63,731 nt of DNA, from positions 1 to 63,731 of the forward strand of contig JAFALA010000070.1 of assembly GCA_019234815.1 (NCBI GenBank), written 5' to 3'. The notes under the pieces are model-generated. The model worked only from the letters and a program-made list of their open reading frames with translations. It was not told where the DNA came from and searched no databases. This stretch comes from Burkholderiaceae bacterium. Its GTDB lineage: Bacteria > Pseudomonadota > Gammaproteobacteria > Burkholderiales > Burkholderiaceae_C. Shown here one piece after another: positions 17,232 to 28,339 of the stretch. Numbering within the stretch: the first letter of the stretch is position 1; each line of letters opens with the position of its first letter. The position numbers were made by a program, and so were the translations under genes.

Positions 17232-19157
17232 ATGTCCTCCACATCGACTGAGCGCAAGAGCGGCCTGTCGGCTGACCGAGTCAAGCAACTGATTGTGGTG
17301 ATCGGCATAGCGGCAGCGGCGGACATTCTGAGAAACGCACTGACCGGCCAATGGAGCGATTTGGCCATATTGGGCCTCTCGTCGATTCCCTTGTGTTTTG
17401 CGTGGGGGCTTGTCAATTTCGGACGAACCGAGTTGGCGGGCCAGCTGGTGTTGTTTGCAGTGACCTGCATGGTCAATGCCTTCGTCTGGCGCAACGCAGG
17501 CCTGCAGGAGCCGGCCGTTGTGGCCTATCCCACCGTCCTGATGCTGGCCGGGCTGTTGTTCGGACAGCGGGCCATGCTGGCGCTGTTGGCGCTGATCACC
17601 TCGTTCTTGGTTGCGCTGACGATTGCGGACTATTACGGCTGGCATTCCAGTGCCGCACCCGGCACGAATGTGGCCTCCACCCTGTCGATGACCGGGATCC
17701 TGGCGGTTTCCGCCGCGATCATCTGGATGGTGAAGGGCGATTTCAAGAAGCTCCTGCGCAATTTGCACCGGGAAAATATCCGTGTGACCCAGTCGCACGA
17801 ACGCATCGAGTTCCTGGCCCGCCACGACACCCTGACCGGGCTGCCGAATCGACATCAGGCCAGTGAACTGTTTCTGAAGACGATGGCACGCGCCCGCAGA
17901 AATGGCGGCAAAGCAGGGCTGATCTATCTCGATCTGGACGACTTCAAGTCAGCCAACGATACCTTGGGCCACACGTTTGGCGATCGCATGCTGCAGCAGA
18001 TTCCAGAGCGAATGAATGCGGCGCTTCGAGAAAGTGATTCGGTATGCCGCCTGGGCGGGGACGAATTCCTGATCTTGCTGGATGCCTTGGAAGACTCTGA
18101 TGCCGCGGCTGATGTTGCCACCCGATTGCTGGCGCAATTCGCCGAGCCGTTTGAAATCAACGGCGTCGATGTCATGACCGGATGCTCCATGGGGATCGCG
18201 CTCTATCCGGATGACGGCGAGAACTTCGAGACCCTGCTGAGACACGCCGACACCGCCATGCACACGGCCAAGGATGCGGGTAGAAACAGCTTCAAGCTCT
18301 TTGATGCTTCGATGAACCGTGAAGTGATGGAGCACATGCGGCTGAATTCGGCCATGCGCAACGGCCTGCTGCGCAATGAGTTCTCCCTGTACTTTCAACC
18401 GCAATTCGATTTGACCAGCGGACGCATCGTGGGGGCTGAGACCTTGCTGCGTTGGCGCCATGTTGATTTGGGATTCATCTCACCCGCTGATTTCATTCCA
18501 ATTGCCGAGAAGTCCGGGCTGATCGTGCCGCTGGGCGAGTGGGTGCTCCAGGAGGCCTGCAGGCATGCGGCCCAATGGAAAGCGCTCGGTCTGGGCGATC
18601 TGGTGGTTGCGGTCAACGTGTCACCGGTCCAGATTCGGCGCGGCGGTGTGGAGGGCATGGTTCGGAGTGCATTGGCCTTGTCGGGGCTCTCGGCCACTCG
18701 ACTGGAATTGGAATTGACGGAGTCGTCCATATTGCACGAGTCGGTCGAGTTTTCAAGAACCATTGCCGCATTGCGTGAAATGGGCGTCGGCATCGCCATC
18801 GATGATTTCGGGACCGGCTATTCCAATCTGGGGTATCTGAAGAAATTCGAAATTCATCTGCTCAAGATCGATCAATCCTTTGTGCGTCGCATGGCCATGG
18901 ATCGCAATGATGAAACCATTGTGCGCGCCATTACCCAGATGGCCAAGGGCCTTCGTCTCAGAACCTTGGCGGAAGGCATTGAGGATGTGAGCACGCTCAG
19001 ACTTCTCGCCAAATTGGGATGCGATGCAGGGCAGGGCTATCTATGGGCGCGCCCGATGCCGGCCAGTGAATTCATTGAATTCGCTCGCCAGCATGTCGCC
19101 AGACCCATCGCCAGCCAGGTGCAGAACACGCATTCAGAGGTGGCCCAGTTCGTTTGA
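17232..19157 (+). CDS. membrane GGDEF-EAL protein
   Basis: 641 aa. About five hydrophobic segments fill residues 15-165, then a GGDEF domain (about 195-360) with RHDTLTGLPNRH, LDLDDFKSANDTLG and an intact RLGGDEFLIL, and an EAL domain (about 375-625) with ETLLRW (catalytic Glu kept, Ala replaced by Thr), LELTESSIL, DDFGTGYSNLGYLKKF, LKIDQSF, AEGIED and GQGYLWA. Both cyclase and phosphodiesterase activities are possible. Coupling to the upstream MCP suggests shared control of motility and c-di-GMP (inference). Confidence 0.93.
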   Translation: MSSTSTERKSGLSADRVKQLIVVIGIAAAADILRNALTGQWSDLAILGLSSIPLCFAWGLVNFGRTELAGQLVLFAVTCMVNAFVWRNAGLQEPAVVAYPTVLMLAGLLFGQRAMLALLALITSFLVALTIADYYGWHSSAAPGTNVASTLSMTGILAVSAAIIWMVKGDFKKLLRNLHRENIRVTQSHERIEFLARHDTLTGLPNRHQASELFLKTMARARRNGGKAGLIYLDLDDFKSANDTLGHTFGDRMLQQIPERMNAALRESDSVCRLGGDEFLILLDALEDSDAAADVATRLLAQFAEPFEINGVDVMTGCSMGIALYPDDGENFETLLRHADTAMHTAKDAGRNSFKLFDASMNREVMEHMRLNSAMRNGLLRNEFSLYFQPQFDLTSGRIVGAETLLRWRHVDLGFISPADFIPIAEKSGLIVPLGEWVLQEACRHAAQWKALGLGDLVVAVNVSPVQIRRGGVEGMVRSALALSGLSATRLELELTESSILHESVEFSRTIAALREMGVGIAIDDFGTGYSNLGYLKKFEIHLLKIDQSFVRRMAMDRNDETIVRAITQMAKGLRLRTLAEGIEDVSTLRLLAKLGCDAGQGYLWARPMPASEFIEFARQHVARPIASQVQNTHSEVAQFV

Positions 19158-19384
19158 ACACGATTTCTTCATCGATAAGTGGAGTCGGCCTGCCGACGGA
19201 TGTCCCGGGCGATGCGCCGCCATCAGACGGTCGAGCCGCACGAATTGCAATATGGAAGGAACCGGAAATGGAATGTCCGGCATGTCGTCGTGAAGTCCTG
19301 CCTTCGGCAGCCTACTCAAAGCCCGACGAACATAACGCATTATGCGTACGCCGAAAAGCCCGGCTACTTCCGAAAACTACCCCC

Positions 19385-19930
19385 ATGATTTTCTCACGCA
19401 GATTGCTGTTGCTCGGCTTGGCCGCACTCTCCTTGGCAGGCTGTGCAGACAAACCCACCGTGTCGCACATCCAGGATCCCGAAGTCGACTTCCATGCCTA
19501 CCACACGTTCGCGTTCTTTCCGACTCCACCCTGGGAAATCACGTCGCTCGCCCAGCGGCGCTTGGTTGCCGCTGCCCGGAGCCAGCTCGAGCGCCGTGGC
19601 TGTGCGCTCGATACAGTGCATCCAGACCTGTTGGTGAACATCGGCGCTGGTGTGGAGGAGCGACAGGGCCTCCGCAGGGCGCCTGGAACGCCGCCCGGCC
19701 CCGACGGCGTGGAGACGGAGGACTACCGCCTTGGTCGCCTAGTTATCGACCTGCTGGATGCAAACCGCGGGCAGGTGGTCTGGCAGGGCACGGCCGAAGG
19801 CCGTGTGAGCGACACCATGCTTCGCGATGAAGGCACTGCTGTCGAAAAGGCGGTCGAGGACGTCTTCGAGGGCTTCCCCATACCGGCCACCGCTCCTGCT
19901 GCGACGACGCAGGCGCCGAAGGCCGGTTAG
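19385..19930 (+). CDS. DUF4136 lipoprotein
   Basis: 181 aa from ATG 19385; the longer open frame upstream has no protein character. Signal peptide with lipobox LSLAGC (Cys about 20), so the mature protein is lipid-anchored. DUF4136 features: FHAYHTFAFFPTPPWE near the N-terminus, RSQLERRGCALDTVHPDLLV in the middle, and GRLVIDLLDANRGQVVWQGT with EKAVEDVFEGFP at the end. The family's function is unknown; members are probable outer-membrane lipoproteins. No operon partner is evident. Confidence 0.88.
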   Translation: MIFSRRLLLLGLAALSLAGCADKPTVSHIQDPEVDFHAYHTFAFFPTPPWEITSLAQRRLVAAARSQLERRGCALDTVHPDLLVNIGAGVEERQGLRRAPGTPPGPDGVETEDYRLGRLVIDLLDANRGQVVWQGTAEGRVSDTMLRDEGTAVEKAVEDVFEGFPIPATAPAATTQAPKAG

Positions 19931-20736
19931 GCGGCTGCCGATGGCCGACTGTTGATGCGGGACGCCGGGCCCGCGATCTCGACCCTTCGAGCGCACGCCT
20001 GATCATCCGCATCGTTTGCGAGGCCATGGCAGACAAAGCCAAGAACGCAGTCGCCGCAACCATTGCCGACAAGGTCAAGTCCGTCCTCGAGACGCTCGGG
20101 GGGCCTGCCGGGATGCTGCCCAAATCCCTGCCACGTCTGCCCGGCCCGCCGAGCCTGCCCAGCCCACCGCGCCTGCCCGGCCCGGGCTCCGACACAAGCG
20201 GCCCGCCGTCTCCCCCAGGGTTCAAAGGTACCACCCTTCTGATTCGAATCGGTCGAGGGTGATCGAGGCCGCCCGAGTGACAGTCCGGGAATTCATGCCG
20301 CTCCTCCAGAGGCCGTGGCCGCGCCGGGCGTGGCGCCCGCCTTGCCGACGTGGCGTTTGACCAGGCCGGCGTCCCCATGTCACGCAACCGCACCGCATCA
20401 CACGGCTGCGCTGCTCGCTTACCTTGCCCGCCATCGCCTTGTCGGCACGGCGCAAAGCAGTTGGCGCTGCGTCATACCGGGCGCCGCTGGCATCGCTCCC
20501 GGGGGACCGCAATGAGGTCTATGCCGTATGCCTGGCCGCAGGCGCCGACCGGCCAAGATCGCTGCAAAGGCGTCGCACCAAGAAATGAAATGGCGCCCCC
20601 AGGCCTTGTCCTCGACTGGCTTATCTCAACACAACGGGATTTCTTCGTCCGCTCTTCCGAACGGCCGGCCTCATTTCGTTCGGCTATCCGAACGAATTTG
20701 CGCCTCAAAAGGCCCATCGCCCTCAGCAAACACCTT
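19931..20736. other. gene-poor stretch; one doubtful Pro-rich ORF
   Basis: The only ORF with some character is plus strand 20026-20262 (78 aa; helical N-terminus MADKAKNAVAATIADKVKSV, then repeated Pro-Leu/Pro-Pro motifs). Its ribosome site is poor and I do not call it. The right end holds the dctA enhancer and promoter listed separately. Confidence 0.5.
20657..20696 (+). promoter_or_regulatory. candidate DctD enhancer sites upstream of dctA
   Basis: A perfect inverted repeat TTCGTTCGG (20675-20683) / CCGAACGAA (20688-20696) with a 4-base gap, plus an extra half-site CCGAACG at 20657-20663, lies about 40-80 bases upstream of the sigma-54 promoter. Position and symmetry fit an NtrC-type activator binding site. 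Confidence 0.7.
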
Positions 20737-20751
20737 TGGCACAAATCCTGC
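20737..20751 (+). promoter_or_regulatory. sigma-54 promoter of dctA
   Basis: TGGCAC (20737-20742) and TGC (20749-20751) give the -24 GG and -12 GC doublets with exactly 10 bases between them. The predicted start is near 20763, about 26 bases before the dctA ATG. DctD encoded downstream is a sigma-54 activator. Confidence 0.82.
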
Positions 20752-20788
20752 ACTAGACGGTCATCACCCATCCAAAACAGGAGACCGC

Positions 20789-22096
20789 ATGAGGATGAAC
20801 CGTTTGACCACCAGGATTGGCATCGCCATGGCGCTGGGCGTGCTGGTGGGCTATGTTGCCAACAGCCAGCTTTCGGCCGATGCGGCCCAGGATTTGGCGT
20901 CCTACTTCAGCATTCTCATGGATGTGTTCCTGCGGATGATCAAGATGATCATCGCGCCGCTGATCTTCACCACCCTGGTGGCCGGGCTGGCGGGCGTCGG
21001 GGACACGCGGGCAGTGGGCCGCCTTGGCGGGCGCGCGATTGGCTGGTTCCTGAGCGCCTCGTTCATTTCGCTGCTGCTGGGTTTGCTGATGGCCAACCTG
21101 CTGCATCCGGGCGCCAACCTCAATGTGACGCTGCCGGAGGTGGGCGCGGCGACGAGCCTCAAGACGAGTTCGCTGAACCTCAAGGACTTCATCACCCACG
21201 TGTTTCCGAAGAACATCTTCGAGGCCATGGCGGCGAATGAGATCCTGCAGATCCTCGTGTTTGCCGTGTTCTTCGGCGTGGCGCTGAGCCATCTGCACTC
21301 CAAGAGCGCACGCAGCCTCGTGGCCACCATGGAAGACGTGGTGCACGTGATGCTGAAGGTGACGGACTACGTGATGCGCGCGGCCCCCTTCGGCGTGTTT
21401 GGCGCCGTGGCCTCGGCCATCACCACCAAGGGCCTGGGCGTGCTCTTCGTCTACGGCAAGTTGCTCTTGAGCTTCTACGCGGCGCTGGGCGTGCTGTGGC
21501 TGGTGCTCATCGGCATCGGGTATCTGGTGCTGGGCAAGGACGTGTTCCGCCTGCTCAAGCTGATTCGCGGCCCCATGCTGGTGGGCTTCTCGACGGCCAG
21601 CAGTGAGTCGGTGTACCCCAAGCTGATGGAGCAGCTTGAGAAGTTCGGCGTCAGCCCGCGCGTGACGAGCTTTGTGCTGCCTCTGGGCTACTCCTTCAAT
21701 CTCGACGGCTCGATGATCTACACGACCTTCGCGGCCCTCTTTGTCTCGCAGGCGTATGGCATCCCGCTCACCCTGGGCGCGCAGTTCACGATGCTGCTGG
21801 TGCTGATGGTGTCGAGCAAGGGCATTGCCGGCGTGCCGCGTGCCTCGCTGGTGGTGGTGGCGGCCGTGCTGCCGATGTTTGGCCTGCCCGAAGCCGGCTT
21901 GCTGCTGGTGCTGGGCATCGACCACTTCCTGGACATGGGCCGCACCGTGACGAACGTGCTGGGCAATGCCATTGCCACCTCGGTGGTGGCCAAGTGGGAA
22001 GGCGCCATCGAGCCCGTGGATCCTCGCCTGGCCGATCGTGAAGGCGTGCTGCCCGCGCCCGGCGACGACGACGCGCTGGTGCCCTCGCGCGGTTAA
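20789..22096 (+). CDS. dctA: C4-dicarboxylate/cation symporter DctA
   Basis: 435 aa from ATG 20789 (AGGAG about 6 bases before). DAACS-family secondary transporter of the inner membrane, about eight TM helices plus re-entrant loops. Family signatures: FLRMIKMIIAPLIFTTLVAG, the substrate-site GFSTASSESVYPKLM (serine-rich hairpin), PLGYSFNLDGSMIYTTFAAL and the late GLPEAGLLLVLGIDHFLDMG followed by RTVTNVLGNAIATSVVAKWE. Takes up succinate, fumarate and malate with protons or sodium. The downstream dctB/dctD genes and the sigma-54 promoter make the dctA assignment firm within the wider family. Confidence 0.93.
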   Translation: MRMNRLTTRIGIAMALGVLVGYVANSQLSADAAQDLASYFSILMDVFLRMIKMIIAPLIFTTLVAGLAGVGDTRAVGRLGGRAIGWFLSASFISLLLGLLMANLLHPGANLNVTLPEVGAATSLKTSSLNLKDFITHVFPKNIFEAMAANEILQILVFAVFFGVALSHLHSKSARSLVATMEDVVHVMLKVTDYVMRAAPFGVFGAVASAITTKGLGVLFVYGKLLLSFYAALGVLWLVLIGIGYLVLGKDVFRLLKLIRGPMLVGFSTASSESVYPKLMEQLEKFGVSPRVTSFVLPLGYSFNLDGSMIYTTFAALFVSQAYGIPLTLGAQFTMLLVLMVSSKGIAGVPRASLVVVAAVLPMFGLPEAGLLLVLGIDHFLDMGRTVTNVLGNAIATSVVAKWEGAIEPVDPRLADREGVLPAPGDDDALVPSRG

Positions 22097-22131
22097 TCGG
22101 CTAATCCGCCTCACGCGCAATCTGCTCCATC

Positions 22132-22168
22132 GGATCCGGCCTTGCGCTGTGCGGGGCCGGATCCTTTT
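22132..22168 (+). terminator. intrinsic terminator after dctA
   Basis: GGATCCGGCC (22132-22141) pairs with GGCCGGATCC (22155-22164) followed by TTTT. It lies between dctA and the TauE-like gene, so dctA probably has its own short transcript. Confidence 0.7.
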
Positions 22169-22195
22169 GAATTGGAGCCTTGATTTCGAGTTCTT

Positions 22196-22951
22196 ATGCC
22201 TATCGATTGGTTCATCCTGGCTCCCGCGGCCTTTTTCGCGGGCTTGGTGGATGCCGTGGTCGGCGGGGGCGGTCTGATCCAGATCCCCGTGCTGCTCTCG
22301 GCCTTCCCGCAAGTGCCCATCCCCATGCTGTTTGGCACCAACAAGGTCTCGAGCATCGCGGGCACGGGTGCGGCGCTGTGGCGCTACGCGCATTCGCTCA
22401 CCATTCCCTGGAAACTCATGCTGTTCGCCACGCTGACAGCCCTAGTCGGCGCCTGGGGCGGCGCGGCCGTGGTTGCCTTGCTGCCACGCGAGGCCATGAA
22501 GCCGCTGGTGGTGCTGATGCTGGTGGCCGTGGCCACCTACACCTTCTGGCGCAAAGACCTGGGCCATGCCGAAACCCATGAGCCGCGCCCGCGTGACCCC
22601 TGGCTGGCGGCGCTTTTCGGACTGGTCATCGGCTTTTACGACGGCTTCTTCGGCCCCGGCACGGGCAGCTTCCTGATCTTCGGCTTTGTGCGCGTGTTCG
22701 GCATGAACTTCGTGCGGGCCTCTGCCAGCGCCAAGCTCATCAACCTGGCCACCAACCTCTCTGCCATCATCTTCTTCGCCAGCCACGGGCCCATCCTGTG
22801 GGGCGTGGGCCTTACCATGGCGGTGTGCAATCTGTTGGGCTCGCAAGTGGGTACGCACCTGGCGCTCAAGCATGGCACGCGCTTTGTGCGCCACGCCTTC
22901 CTGGTTGTCGTCGTGGTGCTGATCGCCAAGCAGGTCATCGACTTCTTCTGA
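22196..22951 (+). CDS. TSUP-family (TauE/SafE, YfcA-like) membrane transporter
   Basis: 251 aa with seven to eight TM segments. Family marks: an N-terminal AGLVDAVVGGGGLIQIPVLL repeat and a second, symmetric GFYDGFFGPGTGSFLIFGFV, the two-fold TSUP repeat. The family exports sulfite, sulfoacetate or similar small organosulfur anions. It stands between the dctA terminator and dctB (18 bases before dctB), so is probably co-transcribed with dctBD. A link to dicarboxylate metabolism is possible but not shown by sequence. Confidence 0.9.
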   Translation: MPIDWFILAPAAFFAGLVDAVVGGGGLIQIPVLLSAFPQVPIPMLFGTNKVSSIAGTGAALWRYAHSLTIPWKLMLFATLTALVGAWGGAAVVALLPREAMKPLVVLMLVAVATYTFWRKDLGHAETHEPRPRDPWLAALFGLVIGFYDGFFGPGTGSFLIFGFVRVFGMNFVRASASAKLINLATNLSAIIFFASHGPILWGVGLTMAVCNLLGSQVGTHLALKHGTRFVRHAFLVVVVVLIAKQVIDFF

Positions 22952-22969
22952 GCCTTTCACACAACCGCC

Positions 22970-24818
22970 ATGCCCCGCCGCCTGCACCGCTTCGCCATCA
23001 GCCTTGGGCTCTGTGCCTCGGTGCTGCTGTCAGGCTGGGCGGCGCACTGGGTGTCTTCACAGGTCGGGCTGGCCGATCTGCAAGCCACGGGCCAGCACCG
23101 GCTTGATCTCTACGCCACCAGCCTGGAGCGCGAGATCGGCAAGTTTGCCTTCCTGCCGGGCACCCTGGCGTTGGAGGGCAATGCCGTCGAACTGCTGGTC
23201 CACCCCGACAGCCGCGTGCAGCAGCAGCGCGTCAACACCTACCTGGAGCAGCTCAATACGCGCGCCGGCACGCTGGCCATCTACCTCCTGAGCCGCGAGG
23301 GTCGCGTGCTGGCGAGCAGCAACTGGCGCCGGCCCGACAGCTTTGTGGGCGAAGACCTGTCCTTCCGCGCCTACTTTCGCGATGCCCTGAGCGCGGGCAG
23401 CGGACGCTTCTTTGGCATCGGCACCACGCGGGGCGAGCCAGGTTACTACCTCGCCGCCAGCCTGCCCGGCGAGCCTGGCGGCCTGGGCGTGGCCGTCATC
23501 AAGGTCGGCCTCGATGAGCTGGAAAAGAGCTGGAGCACGGTGGAAACGCCGGCCCTGGTGAGCGATGAAAATGGCGTCATCATCCTCAGCGCCGTGCCCG
23601 ATTGGAAGTTCGCCACCTTGCGCCCGCTGGACGAGGCCACGCGCCGCGCCTTCGACCGCACCTTGCAATACAACCGCCGGGCGCTCAAGCCGCTGGGCAT
23701 GCATGAGCTGCGCAGGCTGGATGACGGCGCCCGCCTGGTTCGCATAGAACCCGATGGCCCGCAGAACGCCTCGATCTATCCCACCAGCGGCCCCTTCTTG
23801 GCGCAATCTCGCCCCTTGCCCGGCACGCCGTGGACGCTGACCGTGCTCTCTCACTCCGACCAGGTGGACGACCTCGCCCGCAGCTGGGCCCTGATTGGCG
23901 GCGTGGGCGCCATCTGCCCGTGCCTCATCGCCTTGATGCTGCAAGAGCGGCGCCGCCGCCTGCGCGACCGCCTGGCCGCCCGCGAAGCCCTGCAACGGGC
24001 GCACGACGAGCTGGAGCGCAAGGTAGAGGCCCGCACGGCCGACCTCTCCACTGCCAACCAAGCCCTGCAGGACGAAGTGGCCGAGCGCATCCGCGCCGAG
24101 CGCACCCTGCGCGATGCACAAGACGAGCTGGTGCAAGCCGGCAAACTCGCCGTCATCGGCCAGCTCTCCACCGGCATCGCGCACGAGCTGAACCAACCCC
24201 TGGCGGCACTGCGCACGCTCTCGGGCAACAGCGTGCGCTTCCTGGCCCGGGGGGATTTGGGCACCACGCGCGACAACCTGACGCGCATCGGCCAGCTCGT
24301 CGATCGCATGGGCGCCATCACCGGCCAGTTGCGCGACTTTGCCCGCAAGTCCAGCGGCCAAGCGCAAGCCGTGTCGCTGAGCCAGGCCCTGGACAATGCG
24401 CTGGCCCTGCTCGACAGCCGCCTGCGCCACAGCCGGGCCACCGTGTGCCGCCAGGGCGAAGCCCCGCCCGTGTGGTGCGACCCCAATCGCCTGGAGCAGG
24501 TGCTGGTGAACCTGCTAGGCAACGCACTGGATGCGATGGACGGCCAGACCGCGCCCGCCATCGAACTCAGCCTGGACACACACGAAAGCCGCGCCCGCTT
24601 GCAGGTGCGCGACCACGGCCCGGGCATTTCGCCCGAGGCGCTCGACCAACTCTTCAAACCCTTCTTCACCACCAAGCCCGTGGGCCGCGGCCTCGGCTTG
24701 GGGCTGGCGATTTCAGCCGGCATCGTGCGCGACTTCGGTGCTGCCAGCCTCACCGCACACAACCACGCCGATGGCGGCGCCGTCTTTGTGCTAGAACTGC
24801 CATTTCGCGACCCTCCCC

Positions 24819-24826
<8 letters not shown>
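22970..24826 (+). CDS. dctB: sensor histidine kinase DctB
   Basis: 618 aa. TM1 about 10-28, a large periplasmic dCACHE sensor (about 30-300), TM2 about 305-325, a coiled segment rich in Arg/Glu (about 330-385), HisKA with the phospho-His about residue 404 in GIAHELNQPLAALRTL, and a HATPase domain with NLLGNALDAM, DHGPGISPE and GRGLGLGLAI. The architecture and the GIAHELNQPLAA motif are those of DctB, which senses C4-dicarboxylates with DctA's help and phosphorylates DctD. It overlaps dctD by 8 bases. Confidence 0.93.
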
Positions 24827-26171
<1,345 letters not shown>

Positions 26172-26296
26172 AGGGGTTGAGTTGCGGCAAGCCAGTCGAG
26201 GACAATCGTAGGGAAAAGTGGCTTCGTCCCAAACACGACGGTAAGTGTGTTCCATTGAGGCTGCCTTGGCTTGCCACCGCTCACGAGGAGTGCACC

Positions 26297-27211
26297 GTGC
26301 TTTCGTCAGAGGAATTCTTGCTGCTGGAGGCCATTCGGGACACGGGCAGTCTTTCGCGGGCGGCGGCGCAATTGGGCAAGGCCCCCTCGACGGTCTCGCA
26401 CGCCGCGCGACAGCTCGAAGCGCGTTTTGATGCTTTGCTGTTCGATCGCCGCCGTTACCGGCTTCAGTTGACGCCAGCTGGCCAACTGCTGGCGCAGGAG
26501 GCGGCTCGGCTGATGCACGATGTCGCCAGCTTGTCTGAGCGCATTCGCCATGTGGCCAGCGGCTGGGAAGAGCGGCTTTGGATCGTTACCGACGAGATCA
26601 TCGAATTCGAATCGCTGGCGACGGTGATCCAGGACTTCGACGCGCTGGGGTCCGCGGTGTCGCTGCGGATCACGCATGAAGTCCTGGGCGGTACCTGGGA
26701 GGCCTTGCGGGACGGTCGGGCGGACCTCGTCGTCGGTGCCACCAATGAGCCGCCAGCGCTGTCCAGCTTGCGCTGGGCCCCGCTCGGCGAGATCCAATGG
26801 GTGTTCGCCCTGTCGCCGCGCCATCCCCTTGCCAGGGAAAACGAGCCGCTGACGCGGGATGCCATCGCGAAGCACCGAGGCGTGGTGGTCGCCGACACGG
26901 CGCGCAACCACAGCAGGGCCTATGGCCTGGTGGGCGGCCAGCCGGCGCTGGCCGTGCCCAGCATGCGCGCAAAGATTCTTGCCCAGCGTCAGGGGCTGGG
27001 CGTCGGCTGGTTGCCGCTTCACCGGATCAAGACACTGCTCGAAAGAGGTGAACTCGTTGAGCGCCAGACGGTGAGCCCGCGCGAGCCGAATCAGCTGTAC
27101 CTGGGTTGGCGAAGCGAGCACGAAGGTCGCGCATTGGCCTGGTGGATCGAGAAGCTCAAGACGCCGCGACTGGCACGGCGCCTTGTCCAGGGGCTGGACA
27201 AGCCAGACTGA
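26297..27211 (+). CDS. LysR-family transcriptional regulator
   Basis: 304 aa from GTG 26297, chosen for the GAGGAG site 6 bases before it and because it gives normal LysR length; the frame is open upstream. N-terminal winged HTH (about 1-60: LLLEAIRDTGSLSRAAAQLG and then APSTVSHAARQLEARFDALL) and a periplasmic-binding-protein-like effector domain (about 90-300: WEALRDGRADLVVGATNEPP). Close in type to activators such as PunR/YwbI-like LysRs but the target is unknown. It converges on the SDR gene; no divergent partner gene is present. Confidence 0.92.
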   Translation: MLSSEEFLLLEAIRDTGSLSRAAAQLGKAPSTVSHAARQLEARFDALLFDRRRYRLQLTPAGQLLAQEAARLMHDVASLSERIRHVASGWEERLWIVTDEIIEFESLATVIQDFDALGSAVSLRITHEVLGGTWEALRDGRADLVVGATNEPPALSSLRWAPLGEIQWVFALSPRHPLARENEPLTRDAIAKHRGVVVADTARNHSRAYGLVGGQPALAVPSMRAKILAQRQGLGVGWLPLHRIKTLLERGELVERQTVSPREPNQLYLGWRSEHEGRALAWWIEKLKTPRLARRLVQGLDKPD

Positions 27212-27280
27212 AGGTCCAGGCTTGGAACGCACGCCTTGCAACACCATCGGCCGATTCAGCCGCGGCGGGTTGCGGGAGGT

Positions 27281-28030
27281 TCAAAGCTGGCTCATGCCGC
27301 CATCCGCAATGATCTCGGTGCCGACGATGAATGCCGATTCGGGCGCGACCAGATGCAGGACGAGGGCCGCAATTTCTTCTGGTTTTCCGAAGCGCCCCAG
27401 GGGAATTTGGCTCTGGATCTGGGCAGCGACGCTGTCGAGCTCGGCGGCAGCGAAGCCCAGCTTGCCGTAGATCGGCGTGCTGACCGGGCCGGGGCTGACG
27501 ACGTTGACCCGGACGCCGCGTGGCAAGAGTTCCGCCGACAGTGTCTTGGCCAACGAGATCAGCGCGGCCTTGCTCGCTGCGTAGACCGACGAATTGGGCA
27601 TGCCGATGTGGGCATTGATCGATCCGTTGAGCACGATGGCAGCGCCTTCGTTCAGCAGCGGCGACAGGGCCTGGATCTGGAAGTACGGGCCCTTGACGTT
27701 GATATTGAACGTCTCGTCCCAGAGTTCGGACGTGATGTCGGCGAACGGGGCAAATTTGGCGATGCCGGCATTCAGGAACACGCCATCGAGGCGCAGGCGC
27801 AGGGCCTCGATGGCCGAGGCCAATTCGCGCGCGGCGACGAGGCTGCCGGCGTCGTTCTGAATGGCAATGACGTCTGCGCCCAACTGCGCGCGCGCCTGCT
27901 CGAGCGCGGCGGGGTCGCGGCCGGTGATGAGCACACGGGCGCCTTCGGCGACGAAGGCGCGCGCTGCGGCCAGTCCGATGCCACTGCTGCCGCCGGTCAC
28001 GAGGACAGTCTTGTTGGCGAATGAGTTCAT
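27281..28030 (-). CDS. SDR-family NAD(P)-dependent oxidoreductase
   Basis: 249 aa classical short-chain dehydrogenase. Cofactor motif TGGSSGIG (about 13-20), NAG in FLNAGIAKFAP, catalytic Ser in LNGSINAHIG and YxxxK in YAASKAALI, SPGPVSTPIY after it, and a C-terminal TEIIADGGMSQL. An Arg after the second strand (TGRDPAAL) suggests NADP preference. Substrate unknown. Convergent with the LysR gene and divergent from the large PBP gene. Confidence 0.93.
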   Translation of the reverse strand: MNSFANKTVLVTGGSSGIGLAAARAFVAEGARVLITGRDPAALEQARAQLGADVIAIQNDAGSLVAARELASAIEALRLRLDGVFLNAGIAKFAPFADITSELWDETFNINVKGPYFQIQALSPLLNEGAAIVLNGSINAHIGMPNSSVYAASKAALISLAKTLSAELLPRGVRVNVVSPGPVSTPIYGKLGFAAAELDSVAAQIQSQIPLGRFGKPEEIAALVLHLVAPESAFIVGTEIIADGGMSQL

Positions 28031-28339
28031 GATGGGGTCCTTTCAGATGCGGTGGGATTACCGTGACATCATCGTGCCGCCGCAGCGCCGAAAAGCCGTA
28101 CGACAGCGACGCCGGATTCATTCGAAAGCATCGAACGTCTGCTGCCGGTGGATGCGCATGCTGCAAATGCGCTGACCTCCATCCATGGGGGGCCATCAAG
28201 TACCGCCATGCAAGCGCCTGCCGGTATGTAAGCGTGCGCTGCAAGCAAGCAACAATCCCCCCTTTGGCGGTAGGTCGCTCCTCGCGCGACGGGTACAGTC
28301 TCTTGGAGTGGCCTGGGGCCTGCCGAAAGGTTGGGAGAC
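28031..28339. other. intergenic region between divergent genes
   Basis: It must contain promoters for the SDR gene (minus) and the PBP gene (plus), but I cannot place -35/-10 boxes with confidence, and no ORF here is convincing. Confidence 0.5.

Noticed and set aside
20026..20262. 78-codon Pro-rich ORF
   Set aside because: Ribosome site too close to the ATG and a low-complexity tail; kept only as a remark.
20753..22393. 546-codon open frame on the minus strand over dctA
   Set aside because: Mirror of a GC-rich gene; composition is His/Gln/Arg-rich without any domain, and dctA on the other strand is certain.
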